From CAVYWD01 sp963772225 (lineage in GTDB: Bacteria; Myxococcota; Myxococcia; Myxococcales; UBA5297): DNA of 64,000 bases. Shown here one piece after another: positions 51,777-60,916 of this stretch (position 1 is the first letter of the stretch; each line of letters starts with the position of its first letter). The stretch lies in assembly GCA_963772225.1 (NCBI GenBank), contig CAVYWD010000011.1, forward strand, positions 1,426,001 to 1,490,000, written 5' to 3'. A program made the translations under genes and the position numbers. The notes below the pieces were generated by a model, which saw only the letters and a program-made list of their open reading frames with translations, had not been told where the DNA came from and searched no databases.

Positions 51777-54089
51777 TCAGGCTGCCGCGGGCGGCTCCTC
51801 GCCGGCAGGGACGTCCGAAGGCAGCCGCTTGTAGCCGCACTCCTTGTTGCGGCACGCGACGTACTCGCCGTCGACCTTCGAGTACTTCATGAGCAGGAAT
51901 GGAGCCCCGCACTGGGGACAGGCCTCTGGCAGCGGCCGGTCCCAGACCGCGAACTTGCACTCCGGGTAGCGGTTGCAGCTGTAGAACATCTTGCCGCGCT
52001 TGCTGCGCCGCTCGGCGAGGCGCCCCTGGTTGCACTCGGGGCAAGCGACTTTGGTGACGAGCGGCATCGACGTCTTGCAGTCGGGGTAGGCGCTGCAGGC
52101 GAGGAAGCGCCCGAACCGACCGCGCTTGATGACCATGGGCTTGCCGCAGTTCGGGCAGACCTCGTCGGACGGCTGCTCGGCGACGATCTCGATCTTGCCG
52201 CCCTCGACCTCGCGAAAATCTTTGGTGTTCTTGCAGGCCGGGTAATTGCTGCAGGCCAGGAACCGCCCCAGCTTGCCCCATTTGATGACCATGGGGCTCC
52301 CGCACTTCTCGCACGTGAGATCGGTCTTGATTTCCTCGCGCTTGACGTCGCGCATGGTCTCTTCGGCCTTCGACAGGCTCTCGCGGAACGGCCCGTAGAA
52401 CTCCTGGAGAACCTTGACCCAGGCGAACTTGCCCTCCTCAATCTGGTCGAGCTTCTCTTCGAGCGCAGCGGTGAAGGCCACGTCGAGCTCGTGGGGGAAG
52501 GCGCGCACCAGCTCTTGGGTCACGAGCACGCCCAGCTCCGTCGGCCGAAAACGCCCTTCGTCCTTCTTGACGTACTCCTTGTCCTGGATGGTCGAGAGAA
52601 TGGAGGCGTAGGTCGACGGCCGGCCGATCCCCTTCTCCTCGAGTTCCTTGACCAGCGACGCCTCGGTGAAGCGCGGCGGGGGCTGCGTGAAGTGCTTCTC
52701 GGGAGAGAGCTTCTTCAGATGCAGGACCTCGCCCTGCTCCAACGGCGGGATCTCCTTGTTCTGGCCGCCCTCATCCTCGGCGCCCTCCGCGTTGCGCGGC
52801 TTCTCCTCGTCCTCCTCTACCTTCTCGCCGTACACAGCCAGGTAGCCCGCGAACTTGAGGCGGCTGCCGCTCGCGCGGAACGTGCAACGCCCTGCCGCGA
52901 TGTCGGCCGTGGTCTGGTCGTAGACCGCCGGGACCATCTGGCAGGCGACGAACCGGTCCCAGATGAGCTTGTAGAGCCTCAGCATGTCCCGCTCGAGGAA
53001 GTCCTTGACCTTCTCCGGCGGGAAGGCGAGCGAGGTGGGGCGGATGGCCTCGTGGGCGTCCTGGGCCGAGTTCTTGGTCTTGAAGACGTTGGCCTCTGCC
53101 GGCAGGTAGTCGGCGCCGAAGGTCTTCTCGATGTGCTCCCGGGCCTCCGCGACCGCGTCCTGGGAGAGCCGGGTGGAGTCGGTGCGCATGTACGTGATGA
53201 GGCCCACCGCCCCCTCTTCGCCGAGCTCGATGCCCTCGTAGAGCCGCTGCGCCAGCGTCATGGTCTTCTTGGCGGTGAAGTGCAGCCGGTTGGCCGCGTC
53301 CTGCTGGAGCTTGCTCGTGATGTACGGGGCGGCCGCGTTGCGCCGCCGCTCGCGCCGGTCGACCTTCTCGACCACGTAGCTCGCCTGCTCCAAGTCCTGA
53401 ACCAGCGAGCGCGTCGTCTGCTCGTCGTTCAGCTCGGCCTTCTTGCCGGCGATCCGCACCAGCTTGGCCACGAACTCCGGAGGCAGCTTCGCCGCGAGCG
53501 CGGCCTCCAGCGTCCAGTACTCCTGCGGCACGAACGCCTGGATCTCCGACTCGCGCTCGACCACGAGCCGCACCGCGACCGACTGCACGCGCCCCGCCGA
53601 GAGCCCGCGGCGGATCTTGGTCCAGAGGATGGGGCTGATCTGATAGCCGACCAGGCGATCCAGCACGCGCCGCGCCTGCTGCGAGTCGAACTTCTTCTCG
53701 TCGAGCTTGAGCGGGTGCTTGATGGCCTCCTGGATAGCGCGCTTGGTGATCTCGTTGAAGAGCACCCGAGAGACTTTGTCGCTATCCGCGCCGCCGATCT
53801 CTTCCGCGATGTGGAACGCGATGGCCTCACCCTCGCGATCGGGGTCGGTCGCCAGGAAGACCTTCGAGGCTTTCTTGGCCGCCTGCTTGATCTCCTTGAG
53901 GACCTGGCCCTTACCGCGGATGACCTCGTAGACCGGCGCGAAGTCCTTCTCGATGTCGACGCCCATCTTGGATTTGGGCAGGTCCTTCACGTGCCCCACG
54001 GAAGCTTTCACCGTGTAGCTGTTGCCCAAGTACTTCTTGATGGTCTTGGCCTTGGCGGGCGACTCGACGACTACCAGGTAGTTCGGCAT
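51777..54089 (-). CDS. topA: DNA topoisomerase I
   Basis: The 770-residue type IA topoisomerase relaxes negative supercoils. It has the TOPRIM start MPNYLVVVESPAKAKTIKKY, FLATDPDREGEAIAFH (DxDxEG, about 85-100), the active Tyr at about 300 in GLITYMRTDSTR, and a C-terminal set of zinc ribbons: CEKCGSPMVIKWGKLGRFLA, CPNCGKPMVIKRGRFGRFLA, then CPECNQG and CPQCGAPF. A charged insert (EEKPRNAEGAEDEGGQNK, about 420-437) is lineage-specific. dprA lies 53 nt upstream, the usual dprA-topA order. Confidence 0.97.
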   Translation of the reverse strand: MPNYLVVVESPAKAKTIKKYLGNSYTVKASVGHVKDLPKSKMGVDIEKDFAPVYEVIRGKGQVLKEIKQAAKKASKVFLATDPDREGEAIAFHIAEEIGGADSDKVSRVLFNEITKRAIQEAIKHPLKLDEKKFDSQQARRVLDRLVGYQISPILWTKIRRGLSAGRVQSVAVRLVVERESEIQAFVPQEYWTLEAALAAKLPPEFVAKLVRIAGKKAELNDEQTTRSLVQDLEQASYVVEKVDRRERRRNAAAPYITSKLQQDAANRLHFTAKKTMTLAQRLYEGIELGEEGAVGLITYMRTDSTRLSQDAVAEAREHIEKTFGADYLPAEANVFKTKNSAQDAHEAIRPTSLAFPPEKVKDFLERDMLRLYKLIWDRFVACQMVPAVYDQTTADIAAGRCTFRASGSRLKFAGYLAVYGEKVEEDEEKPRNAEGAEDEGGQNKEIPPLEQGEVLHLKKLSPEKHFTQPPPRFTEASLVKELEEKGIGRPSTYASILSTIQDKEYVKKDEGRFRPTELGVLVTQELVRAFPHELDVAFTAALEEKLDQIEEGKFAWVKVLQEFYGPFRESLSKAEETMRDVKREEIKTDLTCEKCGSPMVIKWGKLGRFLACSNYPACKNTKDFREVEGGKIEIVAEQPSDEVCPNCGKPMVIKRGRFGRFLACSAYPDCKTSMPLVTKVACPECNQGRLAERRSKRGKMFYSCNRYPECKFAVWDRPLPEACPQCGAPFLLMKYSKVDGEYVACRNKECGYKRLPSDVPAGEEPPAAA

Positions 54090-54142
54090 GTGCCTTTCGG
54101 TCCTCTATCCTTCAAGCTGCTGACGTCAAGCCCCCACAACGC

Positions 54143-55381
54143 CTAGATGCGGGCAAAAACTTTCCCAGTCCGCTCCTGGCAGAGGCCAATGACTTCAAGC
54201 CGCACCAAAGCATTCGCAAGTCGGGCCGCGTCAAGGCCGGCGCTCTCGAGAAGCTCGTCGAACTGGGCCGGGCCCCGGGCGAGCGCCTCCCAGGCCTTTC
54301 TGAGATCCTCCGGCAATTCCGAAGGCTTGGCTCCTTGCTGCCGCGGGGCCTGAGGGCGCAGGACCGATCGCCGGGCCGATCGGGCTCGCGGGGCGCCAGC
54401 CCCTGCCTGCCCGGGGGCCGCGCTGGGCCAGCCCTCGCCATCCTGGCCCAGAGCCCGCGCAACGCCTTCGAGGCCCACCAGCGCACGAGCCGACCCCGAC
54501 TCCAGGAGCGAGTTGCACCCTTCAGAGAGCGGGCAGGTCACGTCGCCGGGCACCGCGAAGAGGGGCCGCTTCAGCTCGACGGCCGCCTTCGCGGTCCCCA
54601 GCGCCCCCGAGGAGGCGCTGGCGCGCACGACGATCACCGCGTCGCAGAGGGCCGCGATGAGGCGATTGCGCACGATGAAGTTCTGGGGAAGGGCCGGAGT
54701 TCCCGGAGGGAAGTGGCTCACCACCGCGCCGCCGCGGGCGATCATCTCGGTGAACAGCGCGCGGTGCTCGCCCGGGTAGGCGCGGTCGACCCCGGACCCG
54801 AGCACCGCCGCGGTCGAGCCACCGGCCCCGAGCGCCGCCCGGTGGGCCGCTCCGTCCACGCCCAAGGCGCCACCGGAGACGACCGCGATTCCCCGGCGGG
54901 CAAGGCCCTCGGCGAGGAAGGCCGCCAGCTCCAGTCCGTACGGGTCGGAGTCGCGCGACCCGACGAGGGCCACGCGCTTCTGCGAGGCGTCCAGCGCGCC
55001 GCGGACGTACAGCACGGGCGGGAACGCCAGGCCCTCGAGCTGGGTCGGCCAGTCCGGCCGCCCCGGGAACAGCACTCGCGCGCCGAGCTCCTCTGCGCGC
55101 GACAAGCAACGGTCGGCGAGCGCCCCAAGGTCCCCGACGGCCTCCAGGTAGGCCCTGGCGCGGGCGTCGCGAACCTGGGCGACAAGCTCTTCGGCCGGGG
55201 CCACCAGCGCCTTCGCCAGCGACCCAAAGGCCTCGCGCAGCCCCGCCAACGTCGCCGGGCCAATCCCTTCGACGCTGAAAAAGGCGAGTGCAGCCCGCTC
55301 CTCCGCGCTCACGCGCTCCGGCGGCTGGCCCTCACATGCCCACAGCGATTCCTCGAGCGCCGCAGCCGAGCTTTGCCCCAT
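54143..55381 (-). CDS. dprA: DNA processing protein DprA
   Basis: DprA loads RecA on incoming single strands during natural transformation. The 412-residue protein has an N-terminal helical region, a Rossmann-like core with VALVGSRDSDPYGLELAAFL, VVSGGALGVDGAAHRAAL and PQNFIVRNRLIAALCDAVIV, and a C-terminal winged helix (LRKAWEALARGPAQFDELLE). It precedes topA on the same strand and probably forms an operon with it. It is intact. Confidence 0.95.
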   Translation of the reverse strand: MGQSSAAALEESLWACEGQPPERVSAEERAALAFFSVEGIGPATLAGLREAFGSLAKALVAPAEELVAQVRDARARAYLEAVGDLGALADRCLSRAEELGARVLFPGRPDWPTQLEGLAFPPVLYVRGALDASQKRVALVGSRDSDPYGLELAAFLAEGLARRGIAVVSGGALGVDGAAHRAALGAGGSTAAVLGSGVDRAYPGEHRALFTEMIARGGAVVSHFPPGTPALPQNFIVRNRLIAALCDAVIVVRASASSGALGTAKAAVELKRPLFAVPGDVTCPLSEGCNSLLESGSARALVGLEGVARALGQDGEGWPSAAPGQAGAGAPRARSARRSVLRPQAPRQQGAKPSELPEDLRKAWEALARGPAQFDELLESAGLDAARLANALVRLEVIGLCQERTGKVFARI

Positions 55382-55558
55382 GGCACCTCCATCGAGACGC
55401 GGTTCAAGCCCTGCCCCCCAGGCGGAGCTATTTGGGCGACGGCAGCCTGGACGAAAAGGCCGCGTGTATTAGCCGCGGTAGGAAGCTTTCGTCAAGACAC
55501 CCTTCTCGGAACGACTCGCGGCCTTTTCCCCCAGCCCGGCCGAGCCGGAACCAAAGAG

Positions 55559-55621
55559 GGCTCCAGACCTCAGGCTTCAGGAACTGCATTCCCGGGAGCC
55601 TGGAGCCTGGGGTCTGGAGCC
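55559..55621 (+). repeat. Long imperfect hairpin repeat, copy 1
   Basis: GGCTCCAGACC (55559-55569) and GGTCTGGAGCC (55611-55621) are exact inverse complements; inner parts CAGGCT and AGCCTG also pair. The loop contains GGAACTGC and CCCGG, shared with copy 2. Confidence 0.65.
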
Positions 55622-55838
55622 TAGAGTCTTTGCCAGCCTGCACAAGAGTTCGCGCCGAAGGGACTACTCCACAGGTCTGACACGCCCGCGGTCGACCCTG
55701 AAAATACGAAAGGCCTGCCCGAGGTTGAAACTGAATTGCCCACCTGCGCATCAACTATCTGACAGAAGTCGCTGGCGGCTCGAGCGGCTCCATTGGTCCC
55801 TTCGCGAGGACATCTTGCGCAGGATGGCAAAGACCAGG

Positions 55839-55891
55839 CTTCAGACCCCGGGCCTTAAGGAACTGCGGTACCCGGAGCCTGGGGTCTGGAG
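55839..55891 (+). repeat. Long hairpin repeat, copy 2
   Basis: CTTCAGACCCCGGGC (55839-55853) pairs with GCCTGGGGTCTGGAG (55877-55891), 15 bp with two G-U. The loop has GGAACTGC and CCCGG as in copy 1, about 270 nt away in the same orientation. Confidence 0.65.
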
Positions 55892-56096
55892 TCTAAGGCA
55901 ACCCTCATTGGTTCCGGCTCAGCCGGTCTAGGACTGTGGCAATCCTGCCCCACTCTTGGACCTAAGCCCCGGCTTTTCAGGCGCAACGGTCGTCGACTGC
56001 AGGCTCAAACCTGTGAAATCTCGACGGCACTCTAAGTCCAGCTGCCAAGGCACGAGGAATGCAAGGCAGTTCGGGCAGGCGCGGAGGCAAGCGGTC

Positions 56097-56273
56097 ATGG
56101 TCTCGTGGCGGTTGGTGTTTCTTCTCATCGCGATGCTGGTTCCTGGGGGGTCGCTCATCCTCCTGTTCTGGGCTGGGGCCAAGGCGCTGCTGGCTCATCG
56201 AGAGGGGGTGCTCCGGCGCCCTCAAGTGGCATTGGCGCGCCCGCCGATGGCCGACCAGCGCCGACTGCGCTGA
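56097..56273 (+). CDS. Small single-TM protein
   Basis: The 58-residue frame starts at ATG 56097 with GGAGG 9 nt upstream. It has one hydrophobic helix (LVFLLIAMLVPGGSLILLFW, residues 6-25), then a basic tail (KALLAHREGVLRRPQ). A strong ribosome site and clear TM support a real small membrane protein. No family is recognised. It is upstream of, and in the same direction as, the MoxR-type gene. Confidence 0.5.
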   Translation: MVSWRLVFLLIAMLVPGGSLILLFWAGAKALLAHREGVLRRPQVALARPPMADQRRLR

Positions 56274-56373
56274 GGGAACGGCGACCCACCCGGGGCCGAG
56301 ACCACCTGCACCACCGAACCGGGGCCGAGCGAGCGCCGATGAGCTCCCGGGCAATCCAGCGCGGGCGGCAGGT

Positions 56374-56402
56374 TTGACACGAGCCTGCCCCACCCATATA
56401 CC
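56374..56402 (+). promoter_or_regulatory. Promoter of the MoxR-type ATPase gene (leaderless-looking)
   Basis: TTGACA (56374-56379) and TATACC (56397-56402) are 17 nt apart. The -10 box ends 6 nt before ATG 56409, so transcription should start at or next to the A of the start codon. Confidence 0.65.
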
Positions 56403-56408
56403 GGCCGC

Positions 56409-57344
56409 ATGGGCGCAGCCGCAGACATCGCCGGCATGGCTCAAGCGCTTGCGGGGGTGGGCTATCTCGCGTCCAAAGAGATCGCCACCGCGGCGTTCCT
56501 CGCCGACCGCCTCGAGAAGCCCATCCTGGTTGAAGGGCCTGCCGGGGTAGGCAAGACCGAGCTCGGCCGCGCCATGGCGGCGGCACTCGGCCGCGAGCTC
56601 TTGCGCCTGCAGTGCTACGAGGGGCTGGACGAAGCCAAGGCGTTGTACGAGTGGGAGTACGCCAAACAGCTTCTCTACTCGCAGCTCCTGAAGGACAAGA
56701 TCGGCGAAGTGCTCGCCTCTGCCGCGACGCTGTCCGAGGCCGTGAGCCGAATCGAGAAAAGCGATGCCGTCTTCTTCAGCGAGCGCTTCCTCCTGCCGCG
56801 CCCCGTGCTCAAGGCCATCACCGCGAAGGCGCCTTGCCTGCTGCTCATCGACGAGATCGACAAGGCTGACCCCGAGTTCGAGGCGTTCTTGCTCGAAGTC
56901 CTCTCCGACTACGCGGTCACCATTCCCGAGATTGGCACGTTCCAGGCCCGGGCGGCCCCGCGGGTCGTGCTCACCTCGAACAACGCCCGCGAGCTCTCCG
57001 ACGCTCTGAAGCGGCGCTGCCTGCATCTCTTCATCGACTTCCCTTCGGCAGAGCGCGAGCTCGCCATCGTGCGCTCGCGAGCGCCGGAGGTTCGAGACTC
57101 GCTGGCGCAGAGCGTGGTGGCCGCCGTCCAAAGGCTCCGCTCGCTGGACCTCAAGAAGGCCCCGTCCATCAGCGAGACGCTCGACTGGGCCAGGGCCCTG
57201 GCCCTCCTCAACGCCGACGCCCTCACCCCCGAGCTCGTCGCCGACACCCTCAACGTGGTGCTCAAGTACGAGAGCGACGTCGCGCGCGCCCGCGAGCGCT
57301 CAGGGGATATCGCCTCGGCTTCGGGCGGCGACTCACTCGCCTGA
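56409..57344 (+). CDS. MoxR-type AAA+ ATPase
   Basis: The 311-residue protein has Walker A EGPAGVGKTELG (about 42-53), LQCYEGLDEAKALYEWEYAK after it, Walker B LLLIDEIDKADPEFE (about 141-155) and VLTSNNARELSDALKRRC with sensor 1 and the Arg finger region. This fits the MoxR/CoxD group of AAA+ proteins, which help assemble metal enzymes or VWA proteins. The usual VWA partner is not seen here. Its end overlaps the convergent transporter gene by 12 nt. Confidence 0.88.
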   Translation: MGAAADIAGMAQALAGVGYLASKEIATAAFLADRLEKPILVEGPAGVGKTELGRAMAAALGRELLRLQCYEGLDEAKALYEWEYAKQLLYSQLLKDKIGEVLASAATLSEAVSRIEKSDAVFFSERFLLPRPVLKAITAKAPCLLLIDEIDKADPEFEAFLLEVLSDYAVTIPEIGTFQARAAPRVVLTSNNARELSDALKRRCLHLFIDFPSAERELAIVRSRAPEVRDSLAQSVVAAVQRLRSLDLKKAPSISETLDWARALALLNADALTPELVADTLNVVLKYESDVARARERSGDIASASGGDSLA

Positions 57345-58481
57345 GCCGCCCCTGAGCGCGCGCTCGCGGGCAAGCTCGAACGCCGCCGCCAGCACGCCGG
57401 TCAGAGGAACCGCGAGCAGGGCACCTACCATGCCGTAGGCGGTCTCGCCTGCGAGGAGCGCGAAGGCCACCACCACCGGGTGAATTTGCGCGTGCTGCCC
57501 CATGATCTTCGGGTTCAGCACGTAGGCCTCGAGCGCGTGGACGCCGACGATCCACCCCAGCATCGCGAGACCGGTGTGAAACCCGCGCGTGAGCGCGATG
57601 AGCACGATGGGCACCGAGGAGATGATGGTCCCGAAGATGGGGATGACCGAGAGCGCCGTGGCCAGGGCGGTCAAGATGAACAGGAAGGGCACTCCCAGGA
57701 CGAGCAGGCCCGTCGCAGTGAGCGAGCCGTTGACGAGGCAGATCATGGCCTGCCCGCGCACGACGCCCGCGAGCTTCTCGTCGATGGCGGCCATGAGCTC
57801 GTCCCAGTCGCCGCGCCGGCCCGCCGGCACCAGGCTCTCGAGGAAGCGGCCGATGGGGTGCCAGTCCACGAGGATGAAGGCCGCGACCATGAGCACGAAG
57901 AAGAAGCGAAAGACGAAGCCGAGCACCCCCGCCACGATCTTCTGCAGGAAGCCGACGCCCTCGAGGAAGTGGCTGCGCAACAGCTCCGACAAGTTGTCCA
58001 GGCCCTGTCGAATCGACCGCTCGACATCGAGCGACAGGCCGTACCGCGGGAGCTCACCCTCACCGGAGAGGTCCACCGGGATGCCGCGGTTGCCCAGCCA
58101 AGCCTCGAGCCGCCGCGAGATCTCGCCAATGCGCTCGGGCGTCAGCTGGTCGAGCAGGCGCTTGCCCGCGCGCGTCAGCCCCGAGACTTCCCCGAGGAGG
58201 CGCGGCACGGCCTTGGAGAGGAAGAAGTAGACGAGGACGAAGAACACCGAATACAGCGCCAGCACCGCGAGCCAGCGCGGCACCGCTCGGCCCTTCACCC
58301 GCCATTGCGACATCCGCGCCACCGCCGGCTCCAGCAGGTAGGCGATGACGAACGCGATGACAAAGGGCAGCAGGGCCTGCCGGAAGGCGACGAGTGCAGC
58401 GGCGAGGCTGGCCCAGAGCGCCAGGAGGATGAGGCGCCCGCGGGCCTTCAAAGACAGCCAGCGGCGCGCGGGTTCGTCCAT
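57333..58481 (-). CDS. AI-2E family (UPF0118) membrane transporter
   Basis: The 382-residue protein has about seven to eight TM helices (LILLALWASLAAALVAFRQA, LAVLALYSVFFVLVYFFLSK, FRFFFVLMVAAFILVDW, ICLVNGSLTATGLLVLGVPF and more) with a soluble stretch near 95-160. GWIVGVHALEAYVLNPKIMG is the family signature. Members export or transport small ions or AI-2 with a proton or sodium gradient; the substrate here is unknown. It is monocistronic. Confidence 0.9.
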   Translation of the reverse strand: MDEPARRWLSLKARGRLILLALWASLAAALVAFRQALLPFVIAFVIAYLLEPAVARMSQWRVKGRAVPRWLAVLALYSVFFVLVYFFLSKAVPRLLGEVSGLTRAGKRLLDQLTPERIGEISRRLEAWLGNRGIPVDLSGEGELPRYGLSLDVERSIRQGLDNLSELLRSHFLEGVGFLQKIVAGVLGFVFRFFFVLMVAAFILVDWHPIGRFLESLVPAGRRGDWDELMAAIDEKLAGVVRGQAMICLVNGSLTATGLLVLGVPFLFILTALATALSVIPIFGTIISSVPIVLIALTRGFHTGLAMLGWIVGVHALEAYVLNPKIMGQHAQIHPVVVAFALLAGETAYGMVGALLAVPLTGVLAAAFELARERALRGGSGE

Positions 58482-58514
58482 GGGGAGGGCACCTTAGCGC
58501 ACCAGGGCCCCCGA

Positions 58515-58544
58515 TTGACGCTCTCTTGGGTACCGGGCTAAAGT
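58515..58544 (+). promoter_or_regulatory. Promoter of the kinase-AAA operon
   Basis: TTGACG (58515-58520) and TAAAGT (58539-58544) are 18 nt apart, about 100 nt before the GTG start of the kinase gene. Confidence 0.5.
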
Positions 58545-58643
58545 GAAGCCAATTTCTCATGGTTTTCGCACGCTTGGCAGCGCGGTAGTCCACCAACGAG
58601 CGCCGGTTCCCCCCCTCGGACGGGCGAAGGCAACCAGAAGGCC

Positions 58644-60854
58644 GTGGCCGTCAAAAAGCAGCCCATACCCTTCGGCAAGTACTACCTGCTGGACCGCATC
58701 AACATCGGCGGCATGGCCGAAGTGTGGCGCGCCAAGACCTTTGGTGAGTCGGGGTTCGAGAAGCTCGTCGCCATTAAGCGCATCCTGCCGAACATCGCCG
58801 AGGACGAAGAGTTCATCACGATGTTCATCGACGAGGCGAAGATCACCGTCCAGCTCACGCACGCCAACATCGCGCAGGTCTTCGACCTGGGCCGCATCGG
58901 CGAAAGCTACTTCATCGCCATGGAGTACGTCGCGGGCCGGGACCTGAGGGCCATCTTCGACCGCGGCCGCAAGCGCGGCGAGCCCGCGCCCATCGCGCTC
59001 ACCTGCTATGCCATCGCCAAAATGTGCGAGGGGCTGGACTACGCCCATCGCAAGCGCGACGCCGCCGGCCGCGACCTCCACATCGTGCACCGCGACGTCT
59101 CCCCGCAGAACTGCCTGATCAGCTACGAGGGCGAGGTCAAGGTCATCGACTTCGGCATCGCCAAGGCCGCCAACAAAGCCACCAAGACCCAAGCCGGTAT
59201 CCTCAAGGGCAAGTTCGGCTACATGAGCCCGGAGCAGGTCCGGGGGCTCCCCCTCGACCAGCGCTCCGACGTCTTCGCCGCCGGCATCGTCCTCTACGAG
59301 ATGCTCACCGGCGAGCGGCTCTTCACCGGTGACAGCGACTTCTCGGTCCTCGAGAAAGTGCGCCAGGTCGACATCCTCCCGCCCACCCGCTACAACCGCC
59401 GCATCCCCGAGGGCCTGGAGAAGGTCGTCCTGACCGCGCTGGCCAAGGACCCCGACGAGCGCTACCCGTACGCGAGCGACCTGGCGGACGCGCTGCAGCG
59501 CTTCGTCATCACCTCGGAAGCGGTGTTCTCGCGGCGCGACCTCATGCAGTCCATGAAGTCCACCTTCGCCGAGGACGTGGAAGCCGAGAAGCTGCGCCAG
59601 TCCGAGTACGCCGAAATCCGCCTGCCGCCCGCCCTGGCCGCCCAGGCTCAGAGTCGGTCGGCGTCGCCCTCGGCCGCCGTCCCTCTGAAGCTGACCCAGG
59701 CACTCGTGCCACAGCCTGACGCCGACCCGACGAGCCGCGGCGCGGCCAACGAGGAACGCACCCTCATCGGCGCGAAAGACGGCCCGCTCGATCCAGCGGC
59801 GCTCGAGGCGCCGGACCGGCGCCCTACCGACGAGTTCAACCTCGATGACGGCCAGACGCGCTTGCCGTCCGGCCCTCGGCCCACCCGGGCGCCGCCCTCG
59901 CGAGGGGCCGCCGGCACCGACGACACCTTCTTCTCGGGCTCCGGCCCGCGCCCCAGTCCGAGGTCGGAGCCGTCTAGGCCAGCCATCGGCCGGCCGCTGC
60001 CGCCGAGCTTCGGCGAGCCCGTGCGCCGATCGCATCCGCCGGAGGTCCGCTTCGACGACGAGCCGAGCACTCGCACGCGACGCACTTCGCGGCTGAAGTG
60101 GGTCTTGATCGGCGCCGGCGGCGGCCTCGCCGTTCTCCTCGCCGGGGCCGGGGTCGCCTTCCTGGCCTTCGGCTCCGGGTCGCTCCAGGTCGCCTACGAT
60201 CCGCCCGACGCCCGGGTCTACTTGGACGGCAAGGAGATCTGCGTCCGGTCTCCGTGCATCGTCCCCAAGCTTGCGACGCGCGCTTTTGCGCTGGAGGTCC
60301 GCAAGGACCACTTCGAAAGCTACGTCCAGAACGTCGAAGTGCCGCGCAACGACATCTTCCGCGTTTCACCTGACGTGAAGCTCAAAGCCATCATCACCGC
60401 GGTGCCCGCGGTCATCGCCTGCGATCCCTCGGACGCCGAGGTGATCATCGACGGCAAGGTCGCCAAGGCGATGGGCGTCCGGGACGCCTGGTCGGGCCCT
60501 CTCTCCATCGGCCAACCGCACGAGGTCGCCGTCTCCAAACCCGGCTACTCCCCGTGGAAGAAGACGCTGTCGCTCGCCGCCGCCGACGGGCCGCACACGG
60601 AGTTCGTTGGCCTCAAGCGCCAGCCATTCAAAGTGAGCTTTCTCTCCGAGCCGCCCGGTGCCGACGTGCTCGTGGACAGCGCGGCGCTCGGCGCCTCGCC
60701 GCTCACGGTGGAGACGCTCGACCCCTCGGTGACCCACACCGTCGTCTTCCAGAAGCGCTGCTTCGACAACGTGACGCGCACGCTGGTGGCCGGCAGCCCT
60801 TCGACCGACGTCAGCGTGGCGCTTCTGCCGGCCAAGAAGCGCGGGTGCCCCTGA
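58644..60854 (+). CDS. Serine/threonine protein kinase with PEGA domains
   Basis: The 736-residue protein starts at GTG 58644. The kinase domain (14-280) has INIGGMAEVW, K45 in VAIK, HRDVSPQN (149-156), DFGIAK (169-174) and the activation loop ending GYMSPEQV. A linker of about 170 residues, one TM (VLIGAGGGLAVLLAGAGVAF, about 489-508) and three PEGA-like units follow (LQVAYDPPDARVYLDGKEIC; VIACDPSDAEVIIDGKVAKA; VSFLSEPPGADVLVDSAALG). PEGA domains probably sense or bind extracytoplasmic surfaces. The AAA+ gene follows after 62 nt. Confidence 0.93.
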   Translation: MAVKKQPIPFGKYYLLDRINIGGMAEVWRAKTFGESGFEKLVAIKRILPNIAEDEEFITMFIDEAKITVQLTHANIAQVFDLGRIGESYFIAMEYVAGRDLRAIFDRGRKRGEPAPIALTCYAIAKMCEGLDYAHRKRDAAGRDLHIVHRDVSPQNCLISYEGEVKVIDFGIAKAANKATKTQAGILKGKFGYMSPEQVRGLPLDQRSDVFAAGIVLYEMLTGERLFTGDSDFSVLEKVRQVDILPPTRYNRRIPEGLEKVVLTALAKDPDERYPYASDLADALQRFVITSEAVFSRRDLMQSMKSTFAEDVEAEKLRQSEYAEIRLPPALAAQAQSRSASPSAAVPLKLTQALVPQPDADPTSRGAANEERTLIGAKDGPLDPAALEAPDRRPTDEFNLDDGQTRLPSGPRPTRAPPSRGAAGTDDTFFSGSGPRPSPRSEPSRPAIGRPLPPSFGEPVRRSHPPEVRFDDEPSTRTRRTSRLKWVLIGAGGGLAVLLAGAGVAFLAFGSGSLQVAYDPPDARVYLDGKEICVRSPCIVPKLATRAFALEVRKDHFESYVQNVEVPRNDIFRVSPDVKLKAIITAVPAVIACDPSDAEVIIDGKVAKAMGVRDAWSGPLSIGQPHEVAVSKPGYSPWKKTLSLAAADGPHTEFVGLKRQPFKVSFLSEPPGADVLVDSAALGASPLTVETLDPSVTHTVVFQKRCFDNVTRTLVAGSPSTDVSVALLPAKKRGCP

Positions 60855-60916
60855 AGTCGGCATCCGCCTCGGCGGCCGCCCGTTCTTCGCCGCGACGACC
60901 TCGCTCGGGAGTGACC

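Larger units (their letters stand above)
55382..56096. other. 715-nt noncoding region with two long hairpin repeats
   Basis: No convincing gene was found on either strand. The region holds two similar hairpins (listed separately) and less GC-rich DNA than the flanks. It also carries whatever promoter drives dprA. Confidence 0.55.
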
